IMG/VR virus record: IMGVR_UViG_3300031753_000008
Location: 1-59,946 of that record
Direction: 5' to 3' (one strand)
Length of the DNA stretch: 59,946 bases
Origin: a virus
Positions 43,679-51,334 of the stretch are shown here, one piece after another. Numbering within the stretch: the first letter of the stretch is position 1; the number at the start of each line of letters is the position of its first letter. A program made the position numbers and the translations under genes. Below the pieces are notes generated by a model. The model had not been told where the DNA came from. It did not search any database and saw only the letters and a program-made list of their open reading frames with translations.

Positions 43679-44448
43679 GACTGCCCCTCCCGCCTGGCCT
43701 TGCGCGCCATCAGCAGGTTGATCGCCACCGGGTAGGCAGCCTGCTGAATGTCGGGCAGCGCCTCGACATTCAGGGTGCGGCAGAAATCGTCGAGATTGAC
43801 CGCCAGCTCGCGCATCAGGTCGGACAATTCCTTGACCTGCTCGGCGCTGATGTACTCGGCCCCGCCCTTGGCGCCGTCGTCGTCCTCGCCCTCGAAGACG
43901 AGGTTGAGCAGCATGCGCGTCGTGTAGCGCTGCCCGTAGGAAGCGGCCGACCCGCCGGCCTGCAGGTTGTTCTTGCCGCCCGAGGTATCGAGCGGCAGCG
44001 GGATCGAGGCCGAGCGGCTGTGCCCGTCGACATGCAAGAGGGTGCCCGAGCACAACAGCCGCCCGTCGCCGCCCGACGGGCTGTCGAAGATCAGCGAGAA
44101 GCCCTCCGCGATCAGCAGCGGGCGGATCGCCGCGTCGATGTCTTCCCAGCGCGCGAATGGGATCGATGAGCCCTTGCCGCCGCTCTTGCCCGGATACGCG
44201 ATCTTGCCGCGCCTCGTGATCCGGGGCAGCCGAGCCTGCAACCGGGCATAGGCGGCGTTGAAGGCGGCGCGCGCCTGGTCGGCCTCCAATTCGCGCTGCA
44301 TGCGCAGGAGCGCCTCCATCTTGGCGACGTCGACCGCCGGGTCGGTCGCCGCCCGCGCGATCAACGCCAGCATCGTCGCCGGCGTGGCGCGCCCCTCGGC
44401 GGGCGCGAGGTCGCGCCCGGCTTCGATCAAATCAGCCGTCTCTGCCAT
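43675..44448 (-). CDS. ERF-family ssDNA annealing protein
   Basis: A 257-residue protein with an AGGGGAAGA ribosome site before the ATG at 44448. Signatures of ERF recombinases: QRELEADQARAAFNAAYARL, then IPFARWEDIDAAIRPLLIAE, and QAGGSAASYGQRYTTRMLLN. It anneals complementary strands after resection by the exonuclease at 42085. Together they form the phage recombination system. Confidence 0.93.
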   Translation of the reverse strand: MAETADLIEAGRDLAPAEGRATPATMLALIARAATDPAVDVAKMEALLRMQRELEADQARAAFNAAYARLQARLPRITRRGKIAYPGKSGGKGSSIPFARWEDIDAAIRPLLIAEGFSLIFDSPSGGDGRLLCSGTLLHVDGHSRSASIPLPLDTSGGKNNLQAGGSAASYGQRYTTRMLLNLVFEGEDDDGAKGGAEYISAEQVKELSDLMRELAVNLDDFCRTLNVEALPDIQQAAYPVAINLLMARKARREGQS

Positions 44449-44644
44449 CGTCTTCCCCCTTCTCCTCGAACAGCGGGCCGGCCTCGACCGCATGCGTCGC
44501 GTCCCACGCGTCGAGCACGGTCAGCCAGCGCCGCAATTCCGCACCGGTGGCGCTCTGCCTCCCGTGCGTCTTGACCGTCGCCTCGGCATGCGCGGCGGCG
44601 GCGCGCGCGATGCGCCGCAGGATCGCGTGCTCGGTGAACCTCAC
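44432..44644 (-). CDS. small helical protein
   Basis: A 70-residue protein from a GTG at 44644 (RFTEHAILRRIARAAAAHAE), overlapping ERF by 17 bp. Mostly helix, acidic C-terminus. No family recognised. Confidence 0.6.
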   Translation of the reverse strand: MRFTEHAILRRIARAAAAHAEATVKTHGRQSATGAELRRWLTVLDAWDATHAVEAGPLFEEKGEDDGRDG

Positions 44645-44811
44645 GGGTGACAGCTCGGATCGCCGGCGTGCTGGGCGCACCAGGCCTCGTGCGCGTCCCT
44701 TTGCGCCATCTGGTAGCCGACATAGCCGCCGATCATCAGCGGCACGCAGCCGCCCAACCCCCACATCAACAGAGCCGCCAGCAGCAAGCCGCGCGCAAAT
44801 TTCCCAATCAT
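44641..44811 (-). CDS. small lipoprotein
   Basis: A 56-residue protein. N-terminal hydrophobic segment LLLAALLMWGLGGC ends in a lipobox with Cys at residue 22; a Gly-rich helix and short Cys-containing tail follow. It is made early or in the leftward operon and could act in superinfection exclusion. Overlaps both neighbours. Confidence 0.62.
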   Translation of the reverse strand: MIGKFARGLLLAALLMWGLGGCVPLMIGGYVGYQMAQRDAHEAWCAQHAGDPSCHP

Positions 44812-45014
44812 GGCGCGGTCTCCTCCTCGAGCGTCGGCTGGACGTGAGTGCAATCGAGGCACAGCGCATAGCCGCGCGGTTTGGGCGCCACCTCGGCGGT
44901 GAGGTCGATCCGCTCGAACTCGCCGTCGCGGTATTCGGCCCAGGCGATGACCTGGACCGCGAGCCGCCCCGAGCCGCAGCGCCGGCACCCGGCCCGGACG
45001 GTGTGGCGCATCAT
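44808..45014 (-). CDS. small zinc-ribbon protein
   Basis: A 68-residue protein with two Cys pairs, CRRCG and CLDC, 40 residues apart, a zinc-ribbon pattern. No catalytic domain. Overlapping starts and stops place it in the leftward operon. Confidence 0.62.
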   Translation of the reverse strand: MMRHTVRAGCRRCGSGRLAVQVIAWAEYRDGEFERIDLTAEVAPKPRGYALCLDCTHVQPTLEEETAP

Positions 45015-45142
45015 CCGATGGCCGCGAGAAAAAACGCGAGCAGCAGCCAGATGACCGAGAGCGCCATGACGGCGCCCATCGCCAGGCGCAGCGTCCGCAG
45101 GCGCTCGCCCCGCCGTTGCGCTTGCCCGGCATCCCAACTCAT
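45011..45142 (-). CDS. small membrane protein
   Basis: A 43-residue protein with a charged N-terminus and one C-terminal membrane helix (AMGAVMALSVIWLLLAFFLA). Overlaps both neighbours by 4 bp. Function unknown. Confidence 0.55.
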   Translation of the reverse strand: MSWDAGQAQRRGERLRTLRLAMGAVMALSVIWLLLAFFLAAIG

Positions 45143-45330
45143 TGCCGGCTCCCCAAGTGCCAGCCGCCGCAATGCGGGCAGCGATAGGCCGCGCGAGGGC
45201 GCTCGCCGCGGCGGCGGGCCGCCTTGCTGGCGCGCACCTGCACGCGGTGCGCGAGGGCCGGGCTGGGAAACCGCTTCTTGCCGGCGCACCCCGCCTGGCG
45301 GTGCCAGGCTTCTCCGGTAGAGCGGCTCAC
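45139..45330 (-). CDS. small basic zinc-finger-like protein
   Basis: A 63-residue protein from a GTG. Strongly basic, with a CxxC near its end (YRCPHCGGWHLG) and another Cys near residue 15, a pattern frequent in small phage proteins of actinobacterial and proteobacterial phages. Probably nucleic-acid-binding. Confidence 0.62.
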   Translation of the reverse strand: MSRSTGEAWHRQAGCAGKKRFPSPALAHRVQVRASKAARRRGERPRAAYRCPHCGGWHLGSRQ

Positions 45331-45632
45331 CGGTGCGTCTCCGGCACCGGCTCGATCATCAGCCGGTAGGTCTTCCCCGTGCCGAGCAGCTCGAAGACGA
45401 GCGTATGCCGGCCGCTCGCGACATAATCGGTCGGGACCGATACATCGGCGCGGCGGGCGAACCGCAGCCCCTCGACCTCGAACACGCCCGCGCGCCGGAT
45501 CGCGGCGGCAAAGGCGTCGGCGTAGCTGGTGATCCCGGCCAGTCGCCGCTGGTAGGCCTCGTGATCGCGCTGGCGCGCTTCGGGCGTGCCGTAGAGTGCC
45601 GCTTCCGCCGGCGACAGCCGCAGGTCGCTCAC
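45327..45632 (-). CDS. hypothetical protein
   Basis: A 101-residue protein from a GTG (SDLRLSPAEAALYGTPEARQ) with helical first half and beta-rich second half (VFEVEGLRFARRADVSVPTD). No family recognised. Overlaps both neighbours, so co-translated. Confidence 0.65.
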   Translation of the reverse strand: MSDLRLSPAEAALYGTPEARQRDHEAYQRRLAGITSYADAFAAAIRRAGVFEVEGLRFARRADVSVPTDYVASGRHTLVFELLGTGKTYRLMIEPVPETHR

Positions 45633-45958
45633 GACGCCACCTCGTGGCGCAACAGCGTTTCGACCCGCGCCGAGAGGAGCGCCATCGTCTGGGAGGCGCC
45701 GTGGAGCTCGCCGATCTCGGCGGCGACCGCTTGCGCCAAGGCGGGCTCGCCGGCGAGCCGCAACGCCGCGGCCGCCTGGTCCAAGACCTGGTTGCGCAGA
45801 TACCCGATGCGGGGCTCCTCGCTCGCGGCATAGAGCCGGGCCGCCGCCGTCGTCAGGTGCCACTCGCGGGTGTCGGGCAGCGCGCGTCTCAGCGCCGGCA
45901 GCACCGCCGGCGCCGCGTCGCTCTCAACTTCGGCCGCTGTCGGTTTTTTCGATGCCAT
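45629..45958 (-). CDS. first gene of the leftward operon
   Basis: A 109-residue helical protein (EPRIGYLRNQVLDQAAAALR) with an excellent GGGGGAGAG ribosome site. It is the first gene behind the leftward promoter and its operator. In lambda this position holds N, but no Arg-rich antiterminator motif is visible here. Function unknown. Confidence 0.68.
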   Translation of the reverse strand: MASKKPTAAEVESDAAPAVLPALRRALPDTREWHLTTAAARLYAASEEPRIGYLRNQVLDQAAAALRLAGEPALAQAVAAEIGELHGASQTMALLSARVETLLRHEVAS

Positions 45959-45996
45959 CGCACTCTCCCCCTGCCCGCGTGGTTGCGTTCGATGTC

Positions 45997-46025
45997 GTCA
46001 TACGGAAATACCGTACGATGGTCAA
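45997..46025 (-). promoter_or_regulatory. leftward early promoter (PL-like)
   Basis: On the minus strand: -35 TTGACC (46025-46020), 17-bp spacer, -10 TATGAC (46002-45997). The spacer contains the 13-bp operator. The same layout recurs at the rightward promoter 48049-48077. It would drive the leftward operon from 45958. Confidence 0.75.
46001..46015. promoter_or_regulatory. repressor operator OL
   Basis: Perfect palindrome TACGGAAATACCGTA apart from the central three bases. The 13-bp core ACGGAAATACCGT is identical to the operator at 48060-48072. It lies in the promoter spacer and over the -10 edge, so bound repressor would block transcription. A related half-site TTTCCCGTATGG follows at 46031-46042. 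Confidence 0.78.
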
Positions 46026-46091
46026 CCCATTTTCCCGTATGGCGGCAGAAATAAAAGTTCCCCCAGACTTTTCGAGAAAGGGGGAAAGCCG

Positions 46092-47216
46092 ATGGCGGGG
46101 GATCCGATTTGGGTGGGGTTCGGCGCCGCCGCTCTGGCTGCGGCCGGTCTCTATTTCGCCCGAAGAGCGCGCCGCGCCGCGCCGAAGCCCGGGGAGACGC
46201 CCACAATTCCCCGCTCGACCGAGGCGCCGGCGGAAAGCGAGCGTCCACACGCGAGCGTGGGGGAAGAGCCAAGCTGGCTCGTCGCGATGCCTCGCTACGT
46301 GCTCGCTCTCGACGTGGAAACCACCGGGCTCGAGGACTCGGACCGGATTGTCAGCGCCGGGTTTATCTTGCTTAACACTCGATCGCTGGCGACCGAATTC
46401 GTAGACTTAAAAATCAACCACCTGATTTTTGACCCGGGCAGGCGCAGCCATCCGGTTGCGGAGCGTATCCATGGCTACCGCGCCTCGGTCCTGGCTCACC
46501 AAGAGGCCTTTTCGGCCGAGCTGGCTGAGGTTTGCGAGCTGATCGACGCCAGCGACCTCATCGTTGCCCACAACGCCGATTTCGACATCCGCTTTCTCGA
46601 CCGCGAGCTCACGATGGCCGGTCGCCCGCTTATCGCCAAGCCGCGTTTTTGCACGATGACCGAATGGCGCGAGCGGGCGCTCACGGATTCTGCCTCGCTC
46701 CAGGCGGTTGCGCGATATCTCGGTCTCGCGCGGCGCGGCGGCACCCACAACGCGATCGAGGACGCGTGGCTGGCGTTGCGAGTCTACCTGCTGCTACGCG
46801 GGTGTCCGATCGCGGTGGGCTTTGGCCCAATTGCGGCGGCGGCGGGCGATCCGCTAAACTTTCATCCCGTTCCAGATGATGAAGCGCCAATCTCCGGGCA
46901 GCATCTTGCCGACGTGATGGCTGCCGCCAGACGCAGCGGAGACTATGCCGCCGCCGAGCAGTTTCTTTTGGAGCGAATAACCAGAACAGAAGGGGCGGCC
47001 CGTAGCTCGCATGTGGCAGTGCCCTTTCGGGCCTATGGCGTTATGGCGAGTATTCAGCGGCGGCAGAGGCGGTATGCGGCCGAGATCGAGGTGCTGACGC
47101 GATATTGCGACATTCAGGGCGAGCTCGGCTACCCGCCAGCTTTGACGGCAACGCAACGGCTGAGCCGAGCTCGCACGCTCGCCGAGCGCGCCGGGGTGAC
47201 GCCTTTGAGGCTGTAG
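46092..47216 (+). CDS. membrane-anchored DnaQ-like 3'-5' exonuclease
   Basis: A 374-residue protein with a GGGGGAAAG ribosome site. Residues about 5-23 form one membrane helix. Residues about 68-235 are a DEDDh exonuclease of the DnaQ/RNase T type: D74 and E76 (LDVETTG), D163/D165 after AHNADFD, H219 and D224 (HNAIEDAW). The C-terminal 130 residues are helical (TPR-like pattern RRYAAEIEVLTRY). It lies between the leftward promoter and the repressor gene, on the opposite strand to both units, an accessory (moron) position. It could be a lysogen-expressed defence or DNA-metabolism factor. Confidence 0.8.
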   Translation: MAGDPIWVGFGAAALAAAGLYFARRARRAAPKPGETPTIPRSTEAPAESERPHASVGEEPSWLVAMPRYVLALDVETTGLEDSDRIVSAGFILLNTRSLATEFVDLKINHLIFDPGRRSHPVAERIHGYRASVLAHQEAFSAELAEVCELIDASDLIVAHNADFDIRFLDRELTMAGRPLIAKPRFCTMTEWRERALTDSASLQAVARYLGLARRGGTHNAIEDAWLALRVYLLLRGCPIAVGFGPIAAAAGDPLNFHPVPDDEAPISGQHLADVMAAARRSGDYAAAEQFLLERITRTEGAARSSHVAVPFRAYGVMASIQRRQRRYAAEIEVLTRYCDIQGELGYPPALTATQRLSRARTLAERAGVTPLRL

Positions 47217-47306
47217 GGCGGCGTGACGCTCCACTTGCCTGAAGGCGATAGGCGCTGAACCCAAACGCGTAGCGCGCACCAGCAGGTCGTGCGCCGGCCG
47301 TTGCCT
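47217..47306. other. convergent intergenic gap
   Basis: About 90 bp between the convergent exonuclease and repressor genes. No strong hairpin followed by a T run is seen. Confidence 0.4.
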
Positions 47307-47999
47307 TCATACCCATTGCCACTTTCCAAGAACGCGGCCCTCGATGCCGGCTTCGTCGAGAGCGGACTCGTAAACGCTGTAGCGCGGGTTGTCGGCGCTG
47401 ATGCGCACTCGCGGCGGGTTCGAGCCGACGACCAGCTCGACGCGCTTGACGACGTGGCCGACGCCGTCGAACAGCACAAAAATTCCGGGCGGGCTCGGTT
47501 GGCGGTCGCTGACATCGACCATGATGCGTTCATACGGGCGAAACGTGGTCTCCATCGAATCCCCGACCACGGTCATGATGCGGATTTGCCCCTCGGCCGC
47601 GTCGGTTGCCGCGCGCAAGAAGTCCTTTGGCATCTGCCACGCGTTCCCGCCACCGCCGCTTGGTTCTTCTAGGCCGTTTTCCGCGAGCTCGCGCGGCCTT
47701 TGCTCGCGAATTATTGCCATCCCGACCGACGTTAACGAAATCGGAAAATCGCCGCCTAAGGCAAGAACCCGGTCGCGGGGGATTCCCCGCTGCTCGAAGA
47801 TCGGCACCAGCTCCTCTACGAGCTTTAGCGGCAAGCGCTCTTCCTTGAATTCGTCTTCGTAATATTGATAGCTGCTTTTCGGGCGTCCTAATTTGTCCGC
47901 GACTTGCTGTACGCTCAGGCCCGCCTCCCTCGCCAGCGCCTTGAGCGCTGGTCCGGCGCCGCCGCGCCGGGGACGGTTATTTAATTTGCTGTCCGCCAT
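47307..47999 (-). CDS. S24-family CI-like repressor
   Basis: A 230-residue lysogeny repressor. Residues about 15-60 form an HTH (LKALAREAGLSVQQVADKLG, then RPKSSYQYYEDEF). Residues about 135-225 are a LexA/S24 peptidase domain with Ser148 in VVGDSMETT and Lys185 in HVVKRVE. No clear Ala-Gly cleavage pair is seen in the linker (85-130), so induction may not rely on self-cleavage. It faces the Cro-like gene across the operators and should bind ACGGAAATACCGT sites at both early promoters. Confidence 0.9.
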   Translation of the reverse strand: MADSKLNNRPRRGGAGPALKALAREAGLSVQQVADKLGRPKSSYQYYEDEFKEERLPLKLVEELVPIFEQRGIPRDRVLALGGDFPISLTSVGMAIIREQRPRELAENGLEEPSGGGGNAWQMPKDFLRAATDAAEGQIRIMTVVGDSMETTFRPYERIMVDVSDRQPSPPGIFVLFDGVGHVVKRVELVVGSNPPRVRISADNPRYSVYESALDEAGIEGRVLGKWQWV

Positions 48000-48035
48000 C
48001 GCCGAATTTGACCAGCCTCGCCGAGAGCGCGCCGT

Positions 48036-48048
48036 ACGAAATTACCGT
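48036..48048. promoter_or_regulatory. second, variant operator
   Basis: ACGAAATTACCGT matches 11 of 13 bases of the operator core. It lies between the repressor start and the rightward -35, as a secondary site like lambda OR2/OR3 would. Confidence 0.55.
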
Positions 48049-48077
48049 TTGACGACCGGACGGAAATACCGTATGGC
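48049..48077 (+). promoter_or_regulatory. rightward early promoter (PR-like)
   Basis: -35 TTGACG, 17-bp spacer, -10 TATGGC (48072-48077), just upstream of the Cro-like ATG at 48087. The operator fills the spacer and overlaps the -10. Same layout as the leftward promoter. Confidence 0.75.
48060..48072. promoter_or_regulatory. repressor operator OR
   Basis: ACGGAAATACCGT, identical to the core at 46002-46014. Binding here would shut the rightward early promoter in the lysogen. Confidence 0.78.
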
Positions 48078-48086
48078 CCTTCGCCC

Positions 48087-48311
48087 ATGAATGTCGCTCA
48101 AAAAATCGCCGCGCGTTTTGGCGGGCTGAACGCGATGGCGCGCGCCGGCGGCTGGCCGGTCACGACGGTGCAGCATTGGTGCAGCACTGGCTTTATCCCG
48201 GCCCAGCGCCAGTACGAGGTCTTGCAGGCAGGCGCGTCGCTCGACCCGCCGCTGAGCCCGGCTGATCTGATCTCTGGCGAGGTCCGTGTCGCCGAGGATG
48301 CGCCGCGATGA
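48087..48311 (+). CDS. Cro/YdaS-like HTH protein
   Basis: A 74-residue protein. IAARFGGLNAMARAGGWPVT followed by TVQHWCSTGFIPAQRQYEVL is the YdaS/Cro-type helix-turn-helix found as Cro-like antirepressors opposite CI genes. It is the first rightward early gene and would repress the repressor promoter. The next ATG overlaps its stop. Confidence 0.83.
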   Translation: MNVAQKIAARFGGLNAMARAGGWPVTTVQHWCSTGFIPAQRQYEVLQAGASLDPPLSPADLISGEVRVAEDAPR

Positions 48312-48529
48312 CGGCGAGCCCGCAAGAGAGCGCGCTGCGGCTGGACTGTCTGCGGCTGGCGGTGGAATCGGGGCGCTATTACCTCGCCGATGATCGGGCG
48401 TCCGCATCGGGCGAGATCGTGGCGCGGGCGCAGGCGTTTTACGATTTTGCGGTCAGGGGTGCTGCAACGGCCCCGGTGGCCGGCAAGGCCCCCGAGACAG
48501 CGGCTGCCGGACATTCTCGAAGTGATTGA
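48308..48529 (+). CDS. small early protein
   Basis: A 73-residue helical protein (ALRLDCLRLAVESGRYYLAD). Overlaps the Cro-like stop by 4 bp. No family recognised; often a CII-position gene, but no HTH is clear. Confidence 0.6.
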   Translation: MTASPQESALRLDCLRLAVESGRYYLADDRASASGEIVARAQAFYDFAVRGAATAPVAGKAPETAAAGHSRSD

Positions 48530-49305
48530 CGATCCCGCCCGACGGCATGGGGCCGCTCGACCGGGCGGCGAGGATCGCGTCGAGGCGCCGTGGCGCCAAA
48601 GTCATGCCGGCCGCTCTCGCAAAGCGGCCGGCAGCACAGCTCGAGCGAGCGTTGGGGGAAGGTGGGCGCGCGGGCACCGTGCTCGAGCGGGCGGCTGGCC
48701 GAAGGGGGAATTTCGGCCGCCGGCAGGCCCGCGCGCCACATCGTCGGTCTTGTTTTGGCTTGGTCAACTCCTTTGCTGCGCTGTGGTTCCACGCCCTGAA
48801 ACTGGCGTGGAAAGATTCCGTGCGCGCAGAATTTTCACCCGCGAGCGCGGAATTTTCGTCCGCGAGCGCGGAATCCCCGCTGCCGCCGTCAGCGGAGCCT
48901 GCCGTGGCGTTTACCGCTGAGGTCTTCACCCCCGAGGCGGTGCGGGCCGAGCTGTCGGCCCGGATCCGTGAACTCGTCGAGGCTTCCCCCGGCCTGACCG
49001 TCAAGGCGCGGCTGCGCGCGGCGGCCCGTGCGCTGGGTCTGCCGCCGGGGCGCGTCACCCGCTTTTTTTATCGCGAGGTGCGCCGGGTTGAAGCCCACGA
49101 AGCCGACTGGATCCGCTATCGCGCCGCCGCGGCCAAGCGCCGGCGGCTCGCGGCACTCGAAAACGAATACGCCGCACTCGTCGCCGAGCTGGTGGCCGAG
49201 GCTCCTCTTGGCCTGGCTCATCTGGTGCCGCCTCGCCTGGGGACGCCGACGGCGGGCGCGGCAGAGGGCGCGCCGCGCGCGCAACAGAAGGAGGGGGAGC
49301 GATGA
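48526..49305 (+). CDS. DNA-binding-like early protein, start uncertain
   Basis: Up to 259 residues from a TTG overlapping the upstream stop. The first about 95 residues read as Arg/Ala-rich low complexity and may be non-coding; a GTG at 48820, preceded by GGAAAG, would give about 162 residues. The reliable part has tandem SAEFS repeats, then a helical domain with HTH-like segment (GLTVKARLRAAARALGLPPG, then RVTRFFYREVRRVEAHEADW) and an Arg-rich coiled region. Likely a regulator or replication accessory. Confidence 0.6.
   Translation: MTIPPDGMGPLDRAARIASRRRGAKVMPAALAKRPAAQLERALGEGGRAGTVLERAAGRRGNFGRRQARAPHRRSCFGLVNSFAALWFHALKLAWKDSVRAEFSPASAEFSSASAESPLPPSAEPAVAFTAEVFTPEAVRAELSARIRELVEASPGLTVKARLRAAARALGLPPGRVTRFFYREVRRVEAHEADWIRYRAAAAKRRRLAALENEYAALVAELVAEAPLGLAHLVPPRLGTPTAGAAEGAPRAQQKEGER
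48826..48885. repeat. near-identical 20-bp repeats GCGGAATTTTC
   Basis: Three units of about 20 bp begin with CGC(A/G)GAATT or CGCGGAATC, encoding the SAEFS-type repeats of the early protein. They might double as a binding site; evidence is weak. Confidence 0.4.
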
Positions 49306-50066
49306 CGATAAGCGCCGCTGCGCGCGGCGAATCGGGATTGCTCGAAATTCGGCTGCGCCGCGACCCCGAAGGGCTGGGCGCGGGCGCCGGCCCCGCAGCT
49401 CGTGCCGACGAGGGGGATCGGCGCTGCGGGGCCGCTACCTTTTTGCCCGCTCGGGGGGAAGAGCGGGCGTCGACTGAAAGGAAGTCAGTCATGGCGGAAA
49501 TGGGAGACGGCTCGGCCGCCGTCAACATCGGCAAGCTTTCCGGCCTGGTGCAGCGCATCGAAGCGAAGAAACAGAACGCCGACGACGTGCGCAGCGACTT
49601 GGGCAACCTCTACCAGGAGGCCGAGGATTACGGCTTCAACCGGGCGGCGCTCAAGATGGCGCTCAAGCTCAAGCACATGGAGGACGACAAGCGCAACGAC
49701 TTCCTCGCCTGCCTCGCGACCTATTGCGACGTGCTGGGCGTGTGGGCGCAGGGCGACCTCTTCGGCGATCAGCCGCGCACTCCGCAGCCCCGCGACCCCG
49801 GCCTCGTCGAGCTTACGCCCTATAGCGAGGGGGTGATCGCCGGCCGCGCCGGCGAAGCCGCCTCGCGCAACCCCTACCCGGAGGGTGGGGCGCAGAACGA
49901 GGCGTGGCGCGACGGCTGGACCGCGGCATTCGCGGCGCAGTGCGAGCGCCCGCCCGACGCCGCCGAGCCCGAGCCCGATCCGCCAAAGCGCGGGCGCGGC
50001 CGCCCGCGCAAGGCGGCGAACGGCGCGGCAAACCTGCGCGACGCAAGCCCGGGCGGCTCGGCATGA
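49302..50066 (+). CDS. GapR-like (DUF2312) nucleoid-associated protein
   Basis: 254 residues from an ATG with strong AAGGAGG site and ATGA overlap; an inner ATG at 49491 with GGAAG upstream gives 191 residues. The conserved part is LSGLVQRIEAKKQNADDVRS, then LYQEAEDYGFNRAALKMALK, then LKHMEDDKRNDFLACLATYC, which is the GapR/DUF2312 core. GapR binds overtwisted DNA and guides topoisomerases in Alphaproteobacteria. The C-terminus is Pro/Lys/Arg-rich. The N-terminal extension, if translated, has no known counterpart. Phage copies may organise phage DNA. Confidence 0.78.
   Translation: MTISAAARGESGLLEIRLRRDPEGLGAGAGPAARADEGDRRCGAATFLPARGEERASTERKSVMAEMGDGSAAVNIGKLSGLVQRIEAKKQNADDVRSDLGNLYQEAEDYGFNRAALKMALKLKHMEDDKRNDFLACLATYCDVLGVWAQGDLFGDQPRTPQPRDPGLVELTPYSEGVIAGRAGEAASRNPYPEGGAQNEAWRDGWTAAFAAQCERPPDAAEPEPDPPKRGRGRPRKAANGAANLRDASPGGSA
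49389..49468 (+). other. two hairpins before the inner gapR-like start
   Basis: A 10-bp stem GGCCCCGCAG/CTGCGGGGCC (49389-49398, 49424-49433) followed by CTACCTTTTTG, then an 8-bp stem GCCCGCTC/GAGCGGGC (49445-49468). The first could terminate transcription; both lie in front of the inner start at 49491 and may control GapR-like synthesis. Confidence 0.5.
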
Positions 50067-50245
50067 GGCCGATGGGCTTCTACCGGCGCGGCAAAGTGCG
50101 GGCGCGGCCGAGCGCGCAGCAATTGGCGGCAGCGGCCGCGCTATTCGGGCCGCGACCGAGCAAGCCGATTTCGGAGCAACCTGCGGCCGATGACCCGGGC
50201 GGGCCGGCAGTGCCCACGCCTCCGGATGGGGAGGAGGCCGCATGA
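50063..50245 (+). CDS. small basic protein
   Basis: A 60-residue protein (MRPMGFYRRGKVRARPSAQQ) with Pro-rich acidic tail. Overlaps the gapR-like stop and the next ATG. No family recognised. Confidence 0.6.
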   Translation: MRPMGFYRRGKVRARPSAQQLAAAAALFGPRPSKPISEQPAADDPGGPAVPTPPDGEEAA

Positions 50246-50619
50246 GCGACGAAATCCGAGAGAGCGAGACGATCCCGGCACGGGAAGGCGAGGAGGCAGG
50301 CAGGGGCGCGCCTTATTGGGCCGTCATCGAAATCTTCGGCCATCGCCGGCATGTCGGTGTCATCTCCGAGGCTGAGCAATTTGGCGTGAAAATGTTGCGC
50401 ATCGACGTACCCGGCCCGGCTCAGCAAGACCTACTAGCTCCACAGCCGGCGATCAAAGCAACGTACTTTTACGGCGGCGCATCGGTCTTTGGCATCACGC
50501 CGATTACCGAAGAGCGAGGCCGCGCCGAGCTGGCGCGCATGTGCGATGTCGCAGCGCCAGCTCGGCTGGGTGTGCGCCTCGACTTCGACGACGACTTTGA
50601 TCCGGGCGACGATCCGTGA
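50242..50619 (+). CDS. hypothetical early protein
   Basis: A 125-residue protein ([40 protein letters not shown]) with an acidic C-terminus ([10 protein letters not shown]). Similar proteins occur near early genes of many Hyphomicrobiales phages, without assigned function. Overlaps both neighbours. Confidence 0.7.
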   Translation: MSDEIRESETIPAREGEEAGRGAPYWAVIEIFGHRRHVGVISEAEQFGVKMLRIDVPGPAQQDLLAPQPAIKATYFYGGASVFGITPITEERGRAELARMCDVAAPARLGVRLDFDDDFDPGDDP

Positions 50620-50942
50620 CCGCCGTGCGACGCATGGCCAGACCGCTGGCGCTCGACCTGTTTTGTGGCGGCGGCGGGGCAAGCATGGGCCTTCATCGCG
50701 CCGGCTTCGACGTGACGGGAATCGATATCCGGCCACAGCCTCACTATCCCTTCCGCTTCATCCAAGCTGACGCGTGTGAGCGGGCAGCCCGAGGCCAACG
50801 AATGCGCGAGGTACAGCGGCTTCGCGAGACGAGGTCGGCTGTCGCTGCGTCGAACAGACGAAGAGCGCTGCCAAAGGGGGAAAAACGTAATCGCCTCCGA
50901 GAGAAATGGAGGCGCCAGCGGATAAGCCGAGTCGCGCCATGA
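50616..50942 (+). pseudogene. truncated cytosine-C5 DNA methyltransferase
   Basis: A 108-residue ORF from a GTG. Residues about 8-55 match the start of C5 methyltransferases or phage SAM enzymes: [20 protein letters not shown], then [18 protein letters not shown] and IQAD, the SAM-binding motif I and II region. After that the sequence turns into unrelated Arg-rich stretches and stops; the catalytic PC motif and target-recognition region are absent. Full enzymes have over 150 residues more. A deletion has removed them. Confidence 0.75.
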
Positions 50943-51334
50943 CCATTCAAGCGGAACGTACCCTTCAGCAAGAGGTTCTATGGCGCCTGAAAGGCTACCC
51001 GATCTTGGCCGTCCCTATCCCTAATGGGATTTGGATACCAGCCCGGTCGGAGGCCGAGAAGGCCGTAGTGGCCAGGCTTATTAACCGATTAAAGGGCGAC
51101 GGTTTCCTTTTGCCAGGCGCCCCCGACATCATCCTCGCTTGGGCAACCGGCTGTGCAGCGGTCGAGCTGAAGCGCCCGGCGTTTCGCGACGTGTTCGGCC
51201 ATCACGCCGCGGGCCAAGCCTCGGAGGACCAGCGCGAGTTCGCCCGCCGCTGCGCGGCACTCGGGGTTCACCACGCGTTTGTCCGCTCCTGGGAGGGGCT
51301 GAAAGAGCGGCTCGGCGAATGGGGGGCGCTATGA
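50939..51334 (+). CDS. VRR-NUC domain nuclease
   Basis: About 131 residues from an ATG overlapping the upstream stop. PD-(D/E)XK pattern of [16 protein letters not shown], then CAAVELKRP with the catalytic D, E and K, then [20 protein letters not shown]. Stand-alone VRR-NUC proteins are structure-specific nucleases or Holliday junction resolvases in phages. A start at 50906 within a small hairpin is possible. Confidence 0.85.
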   Translation: MTIQAERTLQQEVLWRLKGYPILAVPIPNGIWIPARSEAEKAVVARLINRLKGDGFLLPGAPDIILAWATGCAAVELKRPAFRDVFGHHAAGQASEDQREFARRCAALGVHHAFVRSWEGLKERLGEWGAL

